From Candidatus Goldiibacteriota bacterium HGW-Goldbacteria-1 (GTDB taxonomy: Bacteria > Oederibacteriota > PGYV01), in the NCBI GenBank assembly GCA_002839855.1, contig PGYV01000005.1:205824-269823 (forward strand): a DNA stretch of 64,000 nt. Reading direction: 5' to 3'. The notes below the pieces were generated by a model, which made no database searches, was not told the origin of the DNA, and saw only the letters and a program-made list of their open reading frames with translations. This document shows positions 12,348-21,090 of this stretch, piece by piece. The position numbers and the translations under genes are program-made. Within the stretch, counting starts at the first letter, position 1. Each line of letters starts with the position of its first letter.

Positions 12348-13151
12348 TTAATGGCCGTACTTGTTAAGTATCTGCCCTGCCAGGTCTTTTATCTGTTTTT
12401 CGCCCTTGGCTTTCATAAACATAGTTCCAATAAGGACGCCTTTTATCTTTGCGTCCACCATTATTTCATCCACGTCTTCAGGAGTGTTTATTCCGCTTTC
12501 ACACATTACAAATTTATCTTTAGGCACATATTTCACAAGGGTCTTTACCCTTGCAAGGTTAATCTTAAATGTTTTTAAATCCCTTGCGTTAATACCAATT
12601 ATTTCCGCCCCTGCGGCTGCGGCTTTCTTTATTTCTTCTTTTGAAATACACTCTACAACAGGCGTTACATTTAAAAATCTGGCTTTTCTTATAAAAGAAG
12701 CAAGCTCCCTTTTTTCAAGTATGGCCGCTATAAGCAAAATGGCATCCGCCCTTGCCGCGCGCGTTTCATATATCTGGTATTCATCTATTACAAAGTCTTT
12801 ACGTAAAACAGGCATAGAGCAGTGCTTTTTTGCTTCTTTTATATATTCAAGATTGCCGTCAAAAAACTTTTTATCTGTTACTATGGACAACGCTTTTATT
12901 CCCGCTTTTTCATATGTCTGAACGATATTCTTTATATTAACAGTGCTTTTTATAACACCTTTTGAAGGCGACTTTTTCTTAATCTCCCCCACTATTGTAA
13001 AGTCATTGTTTTCAAAGACGTCCCTGAAATTACGGTTGGCAGGCAGTTTCATTATTTCGGCTAACAGCATGCTCATTGGTATCTTTTTCTTTGCCGCAGC
13101 CACTTCCTGTTTCTTATGTTTTACAATCTTGCTAAGGATGTTTCCGGCCAT
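12348..13151 (-). CDS. trpC: Indole-3-glycerol phosphate synthase
   Basis: 267 residues, single-function form. It converts CdRP to indole-3-glycerol phosphate. Catalytic lysines are seen in VGEIKKKSPSKG and VLRKDFVID; the glutamates lie in VVECISKEE and CESGINTPED; GVLIGTMFM is the phosphate loop. The start has GAGGTGG upstream. It lies 20 bp downstream of trpD. Confidence 0.96.
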   Translation of the reverse strand: MAGNILSKIVKHKKQEVAAAKKKIPMSMLLAEIMKLPANRNFRDVFENNDFTIVGEIKKKSPSKGVIKSTVNIKNIVQTYEKAGIKALSIVTDKKFFDGNLEYIKEAKKHCSMPVLRKDFVIDEYQIYETRAARADAILLIAAILEKRELASFIRKARFLNVTPVVECISKEEIKKAAAAGAEIIGINARDLKTFKINLARVKTLVKYVPKDKFVMCESGINTPEDVDEIMVDAKIKGVLIGTMFMKAKGEKQIKDLAGQILNKYGH

Positions 13152-13171
13152 TTTCCACCTCTTATTTTTTC

Positions 13172-14185
13172 TTATTTATTGCTGTATTCCACAAGCTGCT
13201 TTAACTTATCCGCGGCACGCCCTGAATCTATGGCATCTTTTGCCATTAAAACGCCGTCTTTTATGGATTTTACAGCATCCGCCGTATACAGCGCTATTGC
13301 GCCATTATACACTATTATGCGGTAATACGCGTCTTTTCTTTTGCCTGCAAAAACCTCTGCCATAATTGCCGCGTTCTCTTCGGGGGAGCTGCCAATAACT
13401 TCCTTCTGTGTACACGGCTCTATCCCGAACTCTTCCGGGTTTATGGAATATGTGGTTATTTTCCCGTCCTTTAATTCAGCCACGGAAGTATTGCCCCATA
13501 ATACGGCTTCATCAACATTACCTTCGCCGCATATTACAAGCGAATGTACATTTCCCATATTTTTTAAGACAGCCGCTATTTTCTCTGTAAGCGAACCCGC
13601 GTAAACTCCCATAAGATGGTGCGTATTGCGGGCGGGATTAATAATAGGCCCCAGGACATTAAATATATTTCTTATGCCAATTTCACGCCTTACCGGCGCG
13701 GCGTATTTCATTGCCATATGGCAGCCGGGAGCAAACAGAAAACCGATACCAATATTTTCAATGCTGTTTTTTATATTATCATGGCTTGCGTCCACGTTTA
13801 CGCCAAGCGCCTTTAATACATCCGCGCTGCCGCTTTTGCTGGTTAACGCCCTGTTGCCGTGCTTGGCAACTGTTACGCCGCAGGCTGCAGCCACAACAGA
13901 TACAGCCGTGGAAATGTTAAATGTTTCCGCATAGTCCCCGCCTGTGCCGCAGGTATCAAGAATCACTTCTTTGTCTATTTTAATATAGTGCGCTTTCTCC
14001 CTCATTACCATTGCCGCGGCGGATATTTCTTCCACGGTTTCACCTTTCATTTTTAAAGCGGTTAAAAACGCGGCTATCTGCGCCTCGCTTGATTTTCCCG
14101 TCATCATTATTTCCATAGCTTCTTTCATCTCTTGTGACGTAAGATTTTCCCGCTCCGCGGCTTTCTTAATATATGGCTTTAGCAT
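13172..14185 (-). CDS. trpD: Anthranilate phosphoribosyltransferase
   Basis: 337 residues from the ATG at 14185. The reading frame is open further to 14218, but those 11 residues would come from inside tatD. AAGGAG sits six bases before the inner ATG, so the inner start is preferred. The enzyme joins anthranilate to PRPP. LDTCGTGGDYAETFNIST is the PRPP-diphosphate loop, and KHGNRALTSKSGSADVL and GVNVD are typical. TrpD is separate, not fused to TrpG. trpE and trpG are absent from the window, so the first pathway step must be encoded elsewhere. Confidence 0.96.
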   Translation of the reverse strand: MLKPYIKKAAERENLTSQEMKEAMEIMMTGKSSEAQIAAFLTALKMKGETVEEISAAAMVMREKAHYIKIDKEVILDTCGTGGDYAETFNISTAVSVVAAACGVTVAKHGNRALTSKSGSADVLKALGVNVDASHDNIKNSIENIGIGFLFAPGCHMAMKYAAPVRREIGIRNIFNVLGPIINPARNTHHLMGVYAGSLTEKIAAVLKNMGNVHSLVICGEGNVDEAVLWGNTSVAELKDGKITTYSINPEEFGIEPCTQKEVIGSSPEENAAIMAEVFAGKRKDAYYRIIVYNGAIALYTADAVKSIKDGVLMAKDAIDSGRAADKLKQLVEYSNK

Positions 14186-14196
14186 AATTTCTCCTT

Positions 14197-14952
14197 TTAA
14201 ATCCCAAGCACCCTGCACGCAGTTGCCGTGGTTATACTTATAACTTCCTGAACATCTATATTTTTTATTTCCGCCAGCTTTGCCGCAATAACCGGGATAT
14301 AGGAAGCTTCATTCCTTTGCCCCCGGAATTTTTGCGGTGCAAGCCACGGCGCGTCAGTTTCAAGCACAATATTTTCAATGGGAATCTGTTTTACCGCATC
14401 CCTTAAAGCCGAAGAATTGGGGAATGTGATTACCCCGCCTATCCCAAAAACATACCCTAATTCCATAAATTTCTCTGCCGCTTCATAATCAGCCGAGAAA
14501 CAGTGAATTACTCCGGCTTTCTTTACCCTGTTCGCCCCAAGAATATCAATTACATCGCTGTGCGCGTCCCTGCTGTGAATAATTACCGGCTTTTCAAATT
14601 CCCGCGCAAGCGAGATTAGTTTTTCAAATCCCGCTTTTTGAACCGCCCTGTCCACCGTACTTTTATAATAATCAAGGCCAATTTCGCCCACTGCTGCTAT
14701 CCTGTCATTTGCAGTTAAATAGCCTCTTAATTCATTTATTATTTCTTCATTTAAAACATCCACGTAGTGAGGGTGAAGCCCTATGGCAGCCCATACGCCA
14801 TCTTCTTTAAAAACCGCCACTTTTCTTGTCTCTTCTATTTCCGCGCCGATGTTTAAAAATTTATTTACGCCCGCCTGCCTTGCCCTTTGAAGCATTTCTT
14901 TGCGGTCAGCGTCGTACTTTTCATCGCATATGTGAATGTGGGTATCTATCAT
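14197..14952 (-). CDS. tatD: TatD-family metal-dependent deoxyribonuclease
   Basis: 251 residues, TIM-barrel amidohydrolase fold. Metal ligands appear in order: MIDTHIHI (HxH), VGEIGLDYY (Glu), VIIHSRDAH, VIHCFS and LETDAPWLAP (Asp). Members are 3'-5' exonucleases or quality-control DNases/D-aminoacyl hydrolases. It follows metG by 42 bp, the same pairing as metS-yabD in Bacillus. No strong ribosome-binding site precedes the ATG. Confidence 0.93.
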   Translation of the reverse strand: MIDTHIHICDEKYDADRKEMLQRARQAGVNKFLNIGAEIEETRKVAVFKEDGVWAAIGLHPHYVDVLNEEIINELRGYLTANDRIAAVGEIGLDYYKSTVDRAVQKAGFEKLISLAREFEKPVIIHSRDAHSDVIDILGANRVKKAGVIHCFSADYEAAEKFMELGYVFGIGGVITFPNSSALRDAVKQIPIENIVLETDAPWLAPQKFRGQRNEASYIPVIAAKLAEIKNIDVQEVISITTATACRVLGI

Positions 14953-14994
14953 TTAATATACATCAAAAGTTTAAAAGCCATTACTAAACCGGTT

Positions 14995-16572
14995 TTAACC
15001 CTTGGCCTTTGACTTCAGATTTTTCTCCTTTTCTTCTTCGCTCTGAATACGCGGGAACAGCGGGTCGCCTTTTGCCACTTTTGTCCCCTCTTTTAAAAGA
15101 CCAAACTGCATCTCTTTTTCCAGGTCAAGGGATTTCATATCATATGCCACTCCAAGCTTGACCCAAATTTTCTCCGCGGTTGCCGGCATTACAGGCGCTA
15201 TTGCCAGCGATGTAAGCCTAATGGCTTCTAAAAGCAGATACAGAACATTTACAAGCTGTTCTTTCTGTCCGTTTTTAAACAGGTTCCACGGCGCCGACTG
15301 GTCTATAAGTTTGTTTGACATTCCTATTATTTTCCAGACAGATTTTAAAGCATCTGAAAAATTCATTTTTTCCATCGCGCTTTCATATTTAGCCCACAGT
15401 GCTTTTTCTTCAGACGCCACCAGTTTCATATTATCATCAGCTGCACTTTCGTCATATATACCGGATAGCCCTTCGCTGTATTTTTCCACCATGTTAAGAG
15501 AGCGGTTAATTAAATTGCCAAGGTCATTTGCAAGGTTTGTGTTAAAACTTAACTTTATTGCTTCTTCATTAAAGTCGCCGTCTTCTCCGTTTACAACATC
15601 GGATGCAAAATAATACCTTATGGCTTCCGCGCCGTACTGTTGCGCCATTTCTATCGGGTCAACCACATTGCCGCGCGACTTGCTCATCTTTTCGCCTTTG
15701 TTCAGAAGAAACCCGTGTCCAAAAACTTTTTTTGGCAGTTCAAGTCCGGCGGACATAAGCATTATGGGCCATATGATGCAGTGAAACTTGGTAATGTCCT
15801 TGCCTATTATGTGAATATCAGCCGGCCAGTACTTTTTGAATTTTGCGTCATCAGTGGCAAAACCCGCGGATGTTATGTAATTTATCAGCGCGTCAAACCA
15901 TACATATACCGTCTGCGTCGGGTCTATCGGCAGCGGTATGCCCCAGTTAATGCCCGGCCTTGATACGCTTATATCCCTGAATCCCGATTTCAGCATTGAC
16001 AGAATTTCATTTCTTCTTGTGGCCGGTTCTATAAACAGCGGATTATCTTCAATGTGTTTTAAAAGCCTGTCGGTATATTTTGTGATTTTAATAAAGTAGT
16101 TTTCTTCTGTTATTAGGTCGGCTTTTGTTTTGTGCGTGGGGCAGCAGCTGTCTTCTGTAAGGTCGGTCTTGTTGTAAAAAGCCTCGCACGATTTGCAGTA
16201 CCACCCTTCGTATTTGCCCTTGTAAATATCCCCCGCGTCGTAAATACGCTTAAACAGTTCGGTAACAGATTTGTGGTGGCGTTCTTCGGTGGTCTGAATA
16301 AAATCGGTAATTGATATGTTATACAGCGCGCAAAGTTCTTTATATGCGACAACCATTTCATCACAGTACTCTTTTGGATCCTTATTTAATTCCTTTGCCC
16401 TTGCCTGTACATTTAAACTGTGTTCGTCAGTGCCGGTGCAGAAAGCCACGTCATATCCGCGCATCCTTTTATAGCGCGCCATTATATCCGTCACCACTTT
16501 TTCATACGCGTGCCCCGCGTGCGGCTTTGAATTGGCGTAATCTATAGCGGTAGTTATGTAAAATTTTTTCAT
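14995..16572 (-). CDS. metG: Methionyl-tRNA synthetase
   Basis: 525 residues. Class I synthetase charging tRNA-Met. The HIGH-type motif is HAGH (residues 18-21), KMSKSRGN lies around residue 300, and the connective domain has a CKSC...CCPTH zinc knuckle. It ends in a charged tail without the EMAP/Trbp111-like C-terminal domain that many bacterial MetG carry, so it is the short form and may be monomeric. GGAGGA precedes the ATG. Confidence 0.97.
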   Translation of the reverse strand: MKKFYITTAIDYANSKPHAGHAYEKVVTDIMARYKRMRGYDVAFCTGTDEHSLNVQARAKELNKDPKEYCDEMVVAYKELCALYNISITDFIQTTEERHHKSVTELFKRIYDAGDIYKGKYEGWYCKSCEAFYNKTDLTEDSCCPTHKTKADLITEENYFIKITKYTDRLLKHIEDNPLFIEPATRRNEILSMLKSGFRDISVSRPGINWGIPLPIDPTQTVYVWFDALINYITSAGFATDDAKFKKYWPADIHIIGKDITKFHCIIWPIMLMSAGLELPKKVFGHGFLLNKGEKMSKSRGNVVDPIEMAQQYGAEAIRYYFASDVVNGEDGDFNEEAIKLSFNTNLANDLGNLINRSLNMVEKYSEGLSGIYDESAADDNMKLVASEEKALWAKYESAMEKMNFSDALKSVWKIIGMSNKLIDQSAPWNLFKNGQKEQLVNVLYLLLEAIRLTSLAIAPVMPATAEKIWVKLGVAYDMKSLDLEKEMQFGLLKEGTKVAKGDPLFPRIQSEEEKEKNLKSKAKG

Positions 16573-16605
16573 TAATCCTCCGTTTTTTCCGGTTCACCCC
16601 GTAAA

Positions 16606-16642
16606 TAAAAAAATACCGCCCTGCATTAAAGCGTATTTTTTA
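16606..16642 (-). terminator. Possible AT-rich terminator between ricT and metG
   Basis: Minus-strand hairpin with arms AAAAAATA and TATTTTTT plus a 3-bp CGC/GCG inner stem and one bulged base. The A-run and T-run make it usable in either direction. Weak, since most of the stem is A-T. Confidence 0.35.
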
Positions 16643-16673
16643 TACCGGCCGTATTTTAAGCTGGTTAATTTTT

Positions 16674-17399
16674 TTAGGTTACGTCAGCTTCAGCGTCATC
16701 AAGTTTTTTAATTTCTTTTGTATCCACGCCTGCATCAAAGTACTGGACAACAGGCCTTACCGGCGAATCGTATTTTTCATACGCCAGGCAGCATAAAAGC
16801 CTGCCGCACACGCCGGATATTTTGGTTGGATTAAGCGGAAGCCCCTGTACTTTGGCCATTTTAATAGTTATGGGAGAAAACGATTTAAGGTACTGTTTGC
16901 AGCAGCAGACCCTTCCGCAGATGCCCACTCCGCCTATCTTCTTGGCGTATTCCCTGCGGCTTATCTGCCTTAATTCAATTTTTACGCGCAGCGTCTTAAC
17001 AAGGTCCTTTAAAAGTTCCCTGAAATCAACCCTGTTTTCCGCGACAAAAAAGAAGACCACCTTTTTAAGGTCGTCGGTATAATTCACTTCCGTAAGTTTC
17101 ATCGGAAGCTTTCTGCCTTCTATTCTTTTCGCGCAGAACTCTTTTGCCTTTTCTTCCATGCGGGCTTTCTTCTGCTCGAATATTTCCTGTTTGTCTGTCA
17201 GGTATTTGACAACCCTTCTGACAGGCGCGTAAAGTTTATCCGGCTCTATAAAGAAATTAGAAAGCGACACTTCCGCTTCCCGTTCGCCGTCAATGGTTTC
17301 AACCAGGCATTTTTCGCCTTTTTCAAGGTGAAGTTTGCTTGGATTATAATAGTATATCTTTTCGTCTTCCTTAAACTTTATTCCTACAATTTCAATCAT
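16674..17399 (-). CDS. ricT: PSP1/RicT-family protein
   Basis: 241 residues from the ATG at 17399, chosen because AAGGAAGG precedes it; the frame extends upstream only by running through holB. RicT (YaaT) forms a complex with RicA and RicF that carries Fe-S clusters and helps RNase Y process mRNA in Bacillus. The PSP1 core is very clear: RREYAKKIGGVGICGRVCCC, then LNPTKISGVCGRLLCCLAYE. The cysteine clusters (C-CCC and C...CC) are the conserved ligands. The start overlaps the end of holB by 8 bp, and the tmk-holB-ricT order is the same as in Firmicutes. Confidence 0.93.
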   Translation of the reverse strand: MIEIVGIKFKEDEKIYYYNPSKLHLEKGEKCLVETIDGEREAEVSLSNFFIEPDKLYAPVRRVVKYLTDKQEIFEQKKARMEEKAKEFCAKRIEGRKLPMKLTEVNYTDDLKKVVFFFVAENRVDFRELLKDLVKTLRVKIELRQISRREYAKKIGGVGICGRVCCCKQYLKSFSPITIKMAKVQGLPLNPTKISGVCGRLLCCLAYEKYDSPVRPVVQYFDAGVDTKEIKKLDDAEADVT

Positions 17400-18459
17400 T
17401 GCGTAAACCTTCCTTTCGAATGCCGAAAAACAGCCCTGAAAATAGAAGACCCGTATTGGCGTTTGCCATAAGGTCACGCTGTGCCGACTCTATAAGCCCT
17501 ATTATATTAACAATCTTTTTTTCGCTTAATTCACGGATTTCCGAAGAATTAATGGAATACTTCTGTTTCATTACATCCTTTACGCCGGCTTTTGCCAGCA
17601 GTAAATCCTTATAAATATATGATAATATCTTCAAAATATCAAGGAAAAAAACCCTTGTGTTGCCGTCTTTATCCTCTTTTTTGGCCTTTTTAGCCGTTTC
17701 AAGCTCCTGTACCTTAAGAAATATGCCCTCTATATTGTCTGTTTTCCCGGAAATCGCCCTTGCAATACCCGCGGCAGCAGCCACCTTTTCTTTTATTCCC
17801 TCGTAGTCAAATGCATCCCCAATTTTGCCTTCGCAGAACAGCACTGCCTCTTCAAGTTTTTCCCCTGTCAGTTCCGGTTTGATAATTTTAAGCTTTGCCC
17901 TTATTTCCTGAACAGGAGCCCGTTTAATTTCCACCCTGTGGCATCTGGAAATTATGGTGGGAAGCAGTTTTTCCTGATTATTCACGATAAGGATTATGGC
18001 CGCGTTTTCATTTGGTTCTTCCAGTTCTTTTAAAATTGCGTTGGAAGCCACGTTGTTCATTTTTTCCGCGTCATTCATGATTACAATTTTCTTTTTAAGT
18101 TTTATCGCCCTGTACGCGTTTATTTCCTGAAGTTTATCCAGCACCATGTCTATTACAATATTGGCTTTTTCTGTATTTATATACAGCACATCCGGATGCG
18201 GGTTTAACTGCATGCCGTCCTCGTCAAGCTCTGTAAACACCCTGTCTAAAAGTTTGCAGCTGGAGCACCCGTCACAGCAGTCGGAATCCGGCATGGGATT
18301 TTCGCAGTTTAACGCCTTTGCAAACTGAATCGCGGAATATTTTTTCCCGGTATTTTCCTCGCCCGCAAAGATATACGAAGTGCCTGTTTTAGGGGATTTT
18401 ACATAAGAAAGCAGTGAGGTCTTGGCAAGGCCATTGCCTGCGATATCTTTAATGGCCAT
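17392..18459 (-). CDS. holB: DNA polymerase III delta' subunit
   Basis: 355 residues. AAA+ clamp-loader subunit. The P-loop is degenerate (AGEENTGKK), as expected for delta'. The zinc-binding cysteine cluster is CCDGCSSCKLL. KKIVIMNDAEKMN and SNAILKELEEP are the Walker B-like region and following helix; IISRCHRVEI is the SRC motif. The C-terminal collar domain is helical and poorly conserved. The start overlaps the tmk stop by one base (TAATG). Confidence 0.93.
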   Translation of the reverse strand: MAIKDIAGNGLAKTSLLSYVKSPKTGTSYIFAGEENTGKKYSAIQFAKALNCENPMPDSDCCDGCSSCKLLDRVFTELDEDGMQLNPHPDVLYINTEKANIVIDMVLDKLQEINAYRAIKLKKKIVIMNDAEKMNNVASNAILKELEEPNENAAIILIVNNQEKLLPTIISRCHRVEIKRAPVQEIRAKLKIIKPELTGEKLEEAVLFCEGKIGDAFDYEGIKEKVAAAAGIARAISGKTDNIEGIFLKVQELETAKKAKKEDKDGNTRVFFLDILKILSYIYKDLLLAKAGVKDVMKQKYSINSSEIRELSEKKIVNIIGLIESAQRDLMANANTGLLFSGLFFGIRKEGLRND

Positions 18460-19082
18460 TAATAAGCCCTCTTTTTGCAGAGCAATTTAATGGTTTCATC
18501 AAATATTTTTTCTTTTGACTTGCCGTCTGTCTTTATAAGATAAATGTTTTTATTTTTTGCGGCTTCTGCCAGATAGCCCGCCCTTACTTTTTTATGAAAC
18601 GCCGCCGCTTCAGCGTCTAACCTGTCGTGTTTTTCCCTTTTGCTCATCCTTTTTTTTGCCTCTGCCGCTGACACATCAAAAACCACAGTCATAAATACCT
18701 TTACTCCTTTAGCCACATAATCATTAAGCATTTTTATCTGCTTTTTATCCAGCCCGCGGGCATAACCCTGATATACAAGCGTGGAAAGGCTGAAACGGTC
18801 AAGTAATACAGTAGTTCCGCCGTCTAATAACGGTTTTAATTTTTCCTCTATTATCTGCGCCCTGCTGGCTATGTACAGCAGAAGTTCTGTTTTTTTGGTC
18901 ATTGCCTTATGGGCAGGGTCAAGAATTATGGAGCGTATTTTTTCCGATATCGCGTTGCCGCCCGGCTCTCTTAACAGCACAGTTTTGACATCATTATTCT
19001 GTAAATAATCAAAAACCATCTCTGCCTGGGTGGACTTTCCGCACCCTTCCGGCCCTTCAAAAACTATAAGCTTCCCTTTCAT
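18459..19082 (-). CDS. tmk: Thymidylate kinase
   Basis: 207 residues from the ATG at 19082, picked because AGGAGAG lies just upstream; an in-frame ATG at 19109 would add nine residues. It phosphorylates dTMP to dTDP. P-loop FEGPEGCGKST, LREPGGNAISEKIRS (dTMP-binding), DRFSLSTLVYQGYARG (catalytic DR motif) and the lid SKREKHDRLD. It heads the tmk-holB-ricT unit. Confidence 0.96.
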   Translation of the reverse strand: MKGKLIVFEGPEGCGKSTQAEMVFDYLQNNDVKTVLLREPGGNAISEKIRSIILDPAHKAMTKKTELLLYIASRAQIIEEKLKPLLDGGTTVLLDRFSLSTLVYQGYARGLDKKQIKMLNDYVAKGVKVFMTVVFDVSAAEAKKRMSKREKHDRLDAEAAAFHKKVRAGYLAEAAKNKNIYLIKTDGKSKEKIFDETIKLLCKKRAY

Positions 19083-19123
19083 AAACTCTCCTGTTTCCTG
19101 TTGTTTCATATTTAATATTTAAG

Positions 19124-19152
19124 AGTATATCACGGTTGCCGAATATTTTAAA
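19124..19152 (-). promoter_or_regulatory. Promoter of the tmk-holB-ricT unit
   Basis: Minus-strand TTTAAA (19152-19147), 17-bp spacer, TATACT (19129-19124), 42 bp before the tmk ATG. The -35 box is weak but equals that of cysE. It stands back to back with the plus-strand promoter at 19170-19198. Confidence 0.5.
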
Positions 19153-19169
19153 CCCGTGAAATAATTGGT

Positions 19170-19198
19170 TTGGACGCCGGTTAAAAATGTTATATAAT
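19170..19198 (+). promoter_or_regulatory. Near-consensus sigma-70 promoter of the YvyF-like gene
   Basis: TTGGAC (19170-19175), 17-bp spacer, TATAAT (19193-19198). It is 26 bp upstream of the ATG at 19225. A flagellar sigma-28 type box is not seen. Confidence 0.75.
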
Positions 19199-19224
19199 CA
19201 AAGCATAAAATAATAGGAGTGATT

Positions 19225-19590
19225 ATGGCAATTGTGAACTGTTCAAGGTGCGGTAAGGTTTTCAGCCCGGAAAAGATTACTTATATTTGTCCGGATTGTA
19301 TGGTGCTGGAAGCCAAGGACTTAAAAACAGTTACCGATTACCTTAGAAGCTTTCCCCTTGCCAACGTTATGGAAGTGTCCAACAGGACAGGCGTTGACCC
19401 TATGCAGATACTGCGCTTTGTCAAATCCGGAAGCCTGCGCATGACAGACCCTCCCGAACAGTTAAAATGCAGGTTGTGCGGAAAAGAACTTAAAAAAGGC
19501 ACCCTGTGCCAGGACTGCATGGATAAAGTCTCTGAACTTAAAGAACGCGAGAAGAAACGGGATAAGAATATACATAGGAACAGGAGATAA
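19225..19590 (+). CDS. YvyF-like double zinc-ribbon protein with MerR-type helix
   Basis: 121 residues from the ATG at 19225, which follows AGGAG by five bases; a GTG at 19219 would lie inside that site. Layout: CxxC...CxxC zinc ribbon (CSRCGK...CPDCM, residues 6-28), a short helical domain that ends in TGVDPMQILRFVKSGSLRM (like the winged helix of MerR/excisionase), a second ribbon (CRLCGK...CQDCMDK), and a basic tail. This is the same architecture as the TIGR03826 flagellar operon protein YvyF of Bacillus. No flagellar genes are in the window. It is the only convincing plus-strand gene here. Confidence 0.8.
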   Translation: MAIVNCSRCGKVFSPEKITYICPDCMVLEAKDLKTVTDYLRSFPLANVMEVSNRTGVDPMQILRFVKSGSLRMTDPPEQLKCRLCGKELKKGTLCQDCMDKVSELKEREKKRDKNIHRNRR

Positions 19591-19597
19591 GATAGAC

Positions 19598-19661
19598 GCT
19601 TGGATGCTTTGAAGGACAGAGGAACGGATGGTCGGATACACGGAGGGACGGAAGATCGGGA
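19598..19661. repeat. Decayed 8-bp periodic repeat
   Basis: Eight 8-bp steps that keep the phase while drifting: GCTTGGAT, GCTTTGAA, GGACAGAG, GAACGGAT, GGTCGGAT, ACACGGAG, GGACGGAA, GATCGGGA. The stretch GACAGAGG...ACACGGAGGGACGGAAG recurs at 57171-57202, minus one 8-bp unit. It directly precedes two REP-like palindromes. Confidence 0.7.
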
Positions 19662-19689
19662 AAGACACTATCAAAACTCAAACCAACTA

Positions 19690-19715
19690 CCGCGGGCTAA
19701 AGACCCGCGTCTACC
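19690..19715 (+). repeat. REP-like palindrome 1
   Basis: Stem CGCGGG (19691-19696) / CCCGCG (19704-19709), loop CTAAAGA, then T and CTACC. On the other strand it reads GGTAG followed by the palindrome, the hallmark of REP elements moved by RAYT (TnpA-REP) transposases. Confidence 0.7.
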
Positions 19716-19749
19716 AGTACTAAAACAAGCATAAACCAACTGCAACTGC

Positions 19750-19773
19750 CCCGCCCTAAAGGGCGCGGCTACC
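19750..19773 (+). repeat. REP-like palindrome 2
   Basis: Stem CGCCC (19752-19756) / GGGCG (19761-19765), TAAA loop, followed by CGG and CTACC. Same orientation as palindrome 1, 35 bp further on. Confidence 0.65.
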
Positions 19774-19826
19774 ACTACTAAAAAGACTAAACATAAATAC
19801 AATCCTTATTTCGTTTATCTTTTGTC

Positions 19827-21047
19827 CTAATAAATGATTTCAAACAACGACGGTGAGAGCCAATACCCCAATAATGCACCGCCTACGGCGGCGTATGACG
19901 CGTCTTGCGGGGTTCCCAGTATTAAAACAAGCCCGCCTGCTGCGGCTGCGGTTATGACTGATGCTGTGGAAACAAAGCCATTCTTTAAATGGCGGCGCAT
20001 TGCATCTTTTGACTTTAAATTCTGGTCAAATATAAAACTTTCAACCCCTATTGTTTTATCCGATAAATTATCCTTTATCACGCTTTCTGCCGGGGACACG
20101 GCGCTTCCCTGTTTTTCAGATGTAATAAAAGCGGAAACACGCGCGGATAAAAACAGCTTATTTTTTACAGGGTTCAGCATGATACTTTCATTATAGTTGT
20201 ATGAAGCCGAGATAAAGACATTATCAAAAGCAGATATTTGCACCTGCCCTCCCCACAAACCTTCATAAAAATACTCTTCAGAATACGAACCTGCTATTTT
20301 TAAAGCCAGGTCATTTTCAAACTTAAATAACGCACCAGCGCTGATATGTGAAATTCCCGCGCCAAGCCCCCTGTTATATACATCAGCCATTCCTTCTGCT
20401 GACAATTCTATAAAATCAGCCGGCATAATCCTGTCCCATTTCACACCCGCTTTCAGCGTGTCATAAAAACCATAATATGAAATCACCGGCCCTATCCGTC
20501 CCGTGCGCCCGGTTTCAAACAGTTTCATAAAATTCAAATCCGTCAGATTGCCGGAAAGATTTACAGACGCCATAAGGTCAAACCCGTAAAGATTAATATG
20601 CGCAAAGCCGGCATCATCCGAATTTTCATCAAGTATCCACCCAAGCGAACCTCTGATTACCTGATTGGCGCCCCTTACACCTATAAGATACTGCCTGCTT
20701 TCAGTAATATAACCCGGTTTACCGGCATCCGCCCTAAGATATATCGGAGAAAAGAAAATGCCGCCTTTGTATTCCCTGTTTCTTAAAGGTTCCCAGAAGA
20801 TAAACGCGTTTGTTGGCCCAAGATAATTGTCATAAGCGCTGATTTCATTACCTTTGATGGCTGTAAAATCAGCAAGAAATATCAGATTATTATTTTCAAT
20901 TGATTCATCCGCGGATGCGTATGACGAAAAAATGGGCTGATGAACGTTATCAAACAGAAGATAAGCGTAATTAAAAGGCACGCTTCCCGCGTATGAAACG
21001 CAGGAAAAAAGGGCTATTAAAACTGCAAAACCGGTTATTTTTTTCAT
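19827..21047 (-). CDS. Secreted outer-membrane beta-barrel-like protein, function unknown
   Basis: 406 residues. Signal peptide MKKITGFAVLIALFSCVSYA, cleavage probably after YAG or CVSYA. The mature part has many alternating-hydrophobic strands with aromatic girdle residues (VISYYGFYDTLKAGVKWDRI, NVFISASYNYNESIMLNPVK; each in part). Near the C-terminus there is one helix-like stretch with glycines (VITAAAAGGLVLILGT), and the chain ends in ...FEIIY, an aromatic last residue as in Bam substrates. Not recognised as a named family. No ribosome-binding site precedes the ATG, and a -10 box lies only six bases upstream, so the message may be leaderless. Confidence 0.75.
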   Translation of the reverse strand: MKKITGFAVLIALFSCVSYAGSVPFNYAYLLFDNVHQPIFSSYASADESIENNNLIFLADFTAIKGNEISAYDNYLGPTNAFIFWEPLRNREYKGGIFFSPIYLRADAGKPGYITESRQYLIGVRGANQVIRGSLGWILDENSDDAGFAHINLYGFDLMASVNLSGNLTDLNFMKLFETGRTGRIGPVISYYGFYDTLKAGVKWDRIMPADFIELSAEGMADVYNRGLGAGISHISAGALFKFENDLALKIAGSYSEEYFYEGLWGGQVQISAFDNVFISASYNYNESIMLNPVKNKLFLSARVSAFITSEKQGSAVSPAESVIKDNLSDKTIGVESFIFDQNLKSKDAMRRHLKNGFVSTASVITAAAAGGLVLILGTPQDASYAAVGGALLGYWLSPSLFEIIY

Positions 21048-21053
21048 AAATAG

Positions 21054-21082
21054 ATTTTAACAGGCATAATTTGTTTACACAA
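21054..21082 (-). promoter_or_regulatory. Promoter set for a leaderless mRNA of the 19827-21047 gene
   Basis: Minus-strand TTGTGT (21082-21077), 17-bp spacer, TAAAAT (21059-21054), six bases, ATG at 21047. With a start site ~7 bases after the -10, the transcript would begin at the ATG. Confidence 0.45.
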
Positions 21083-21090
21083 GCATATTT

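Noticed and set aside
14186-14218. Upstream start for trpD
   Set aside because: The added residues are coded inside tatD, and the AAGGAG site fits only the inner ATG.
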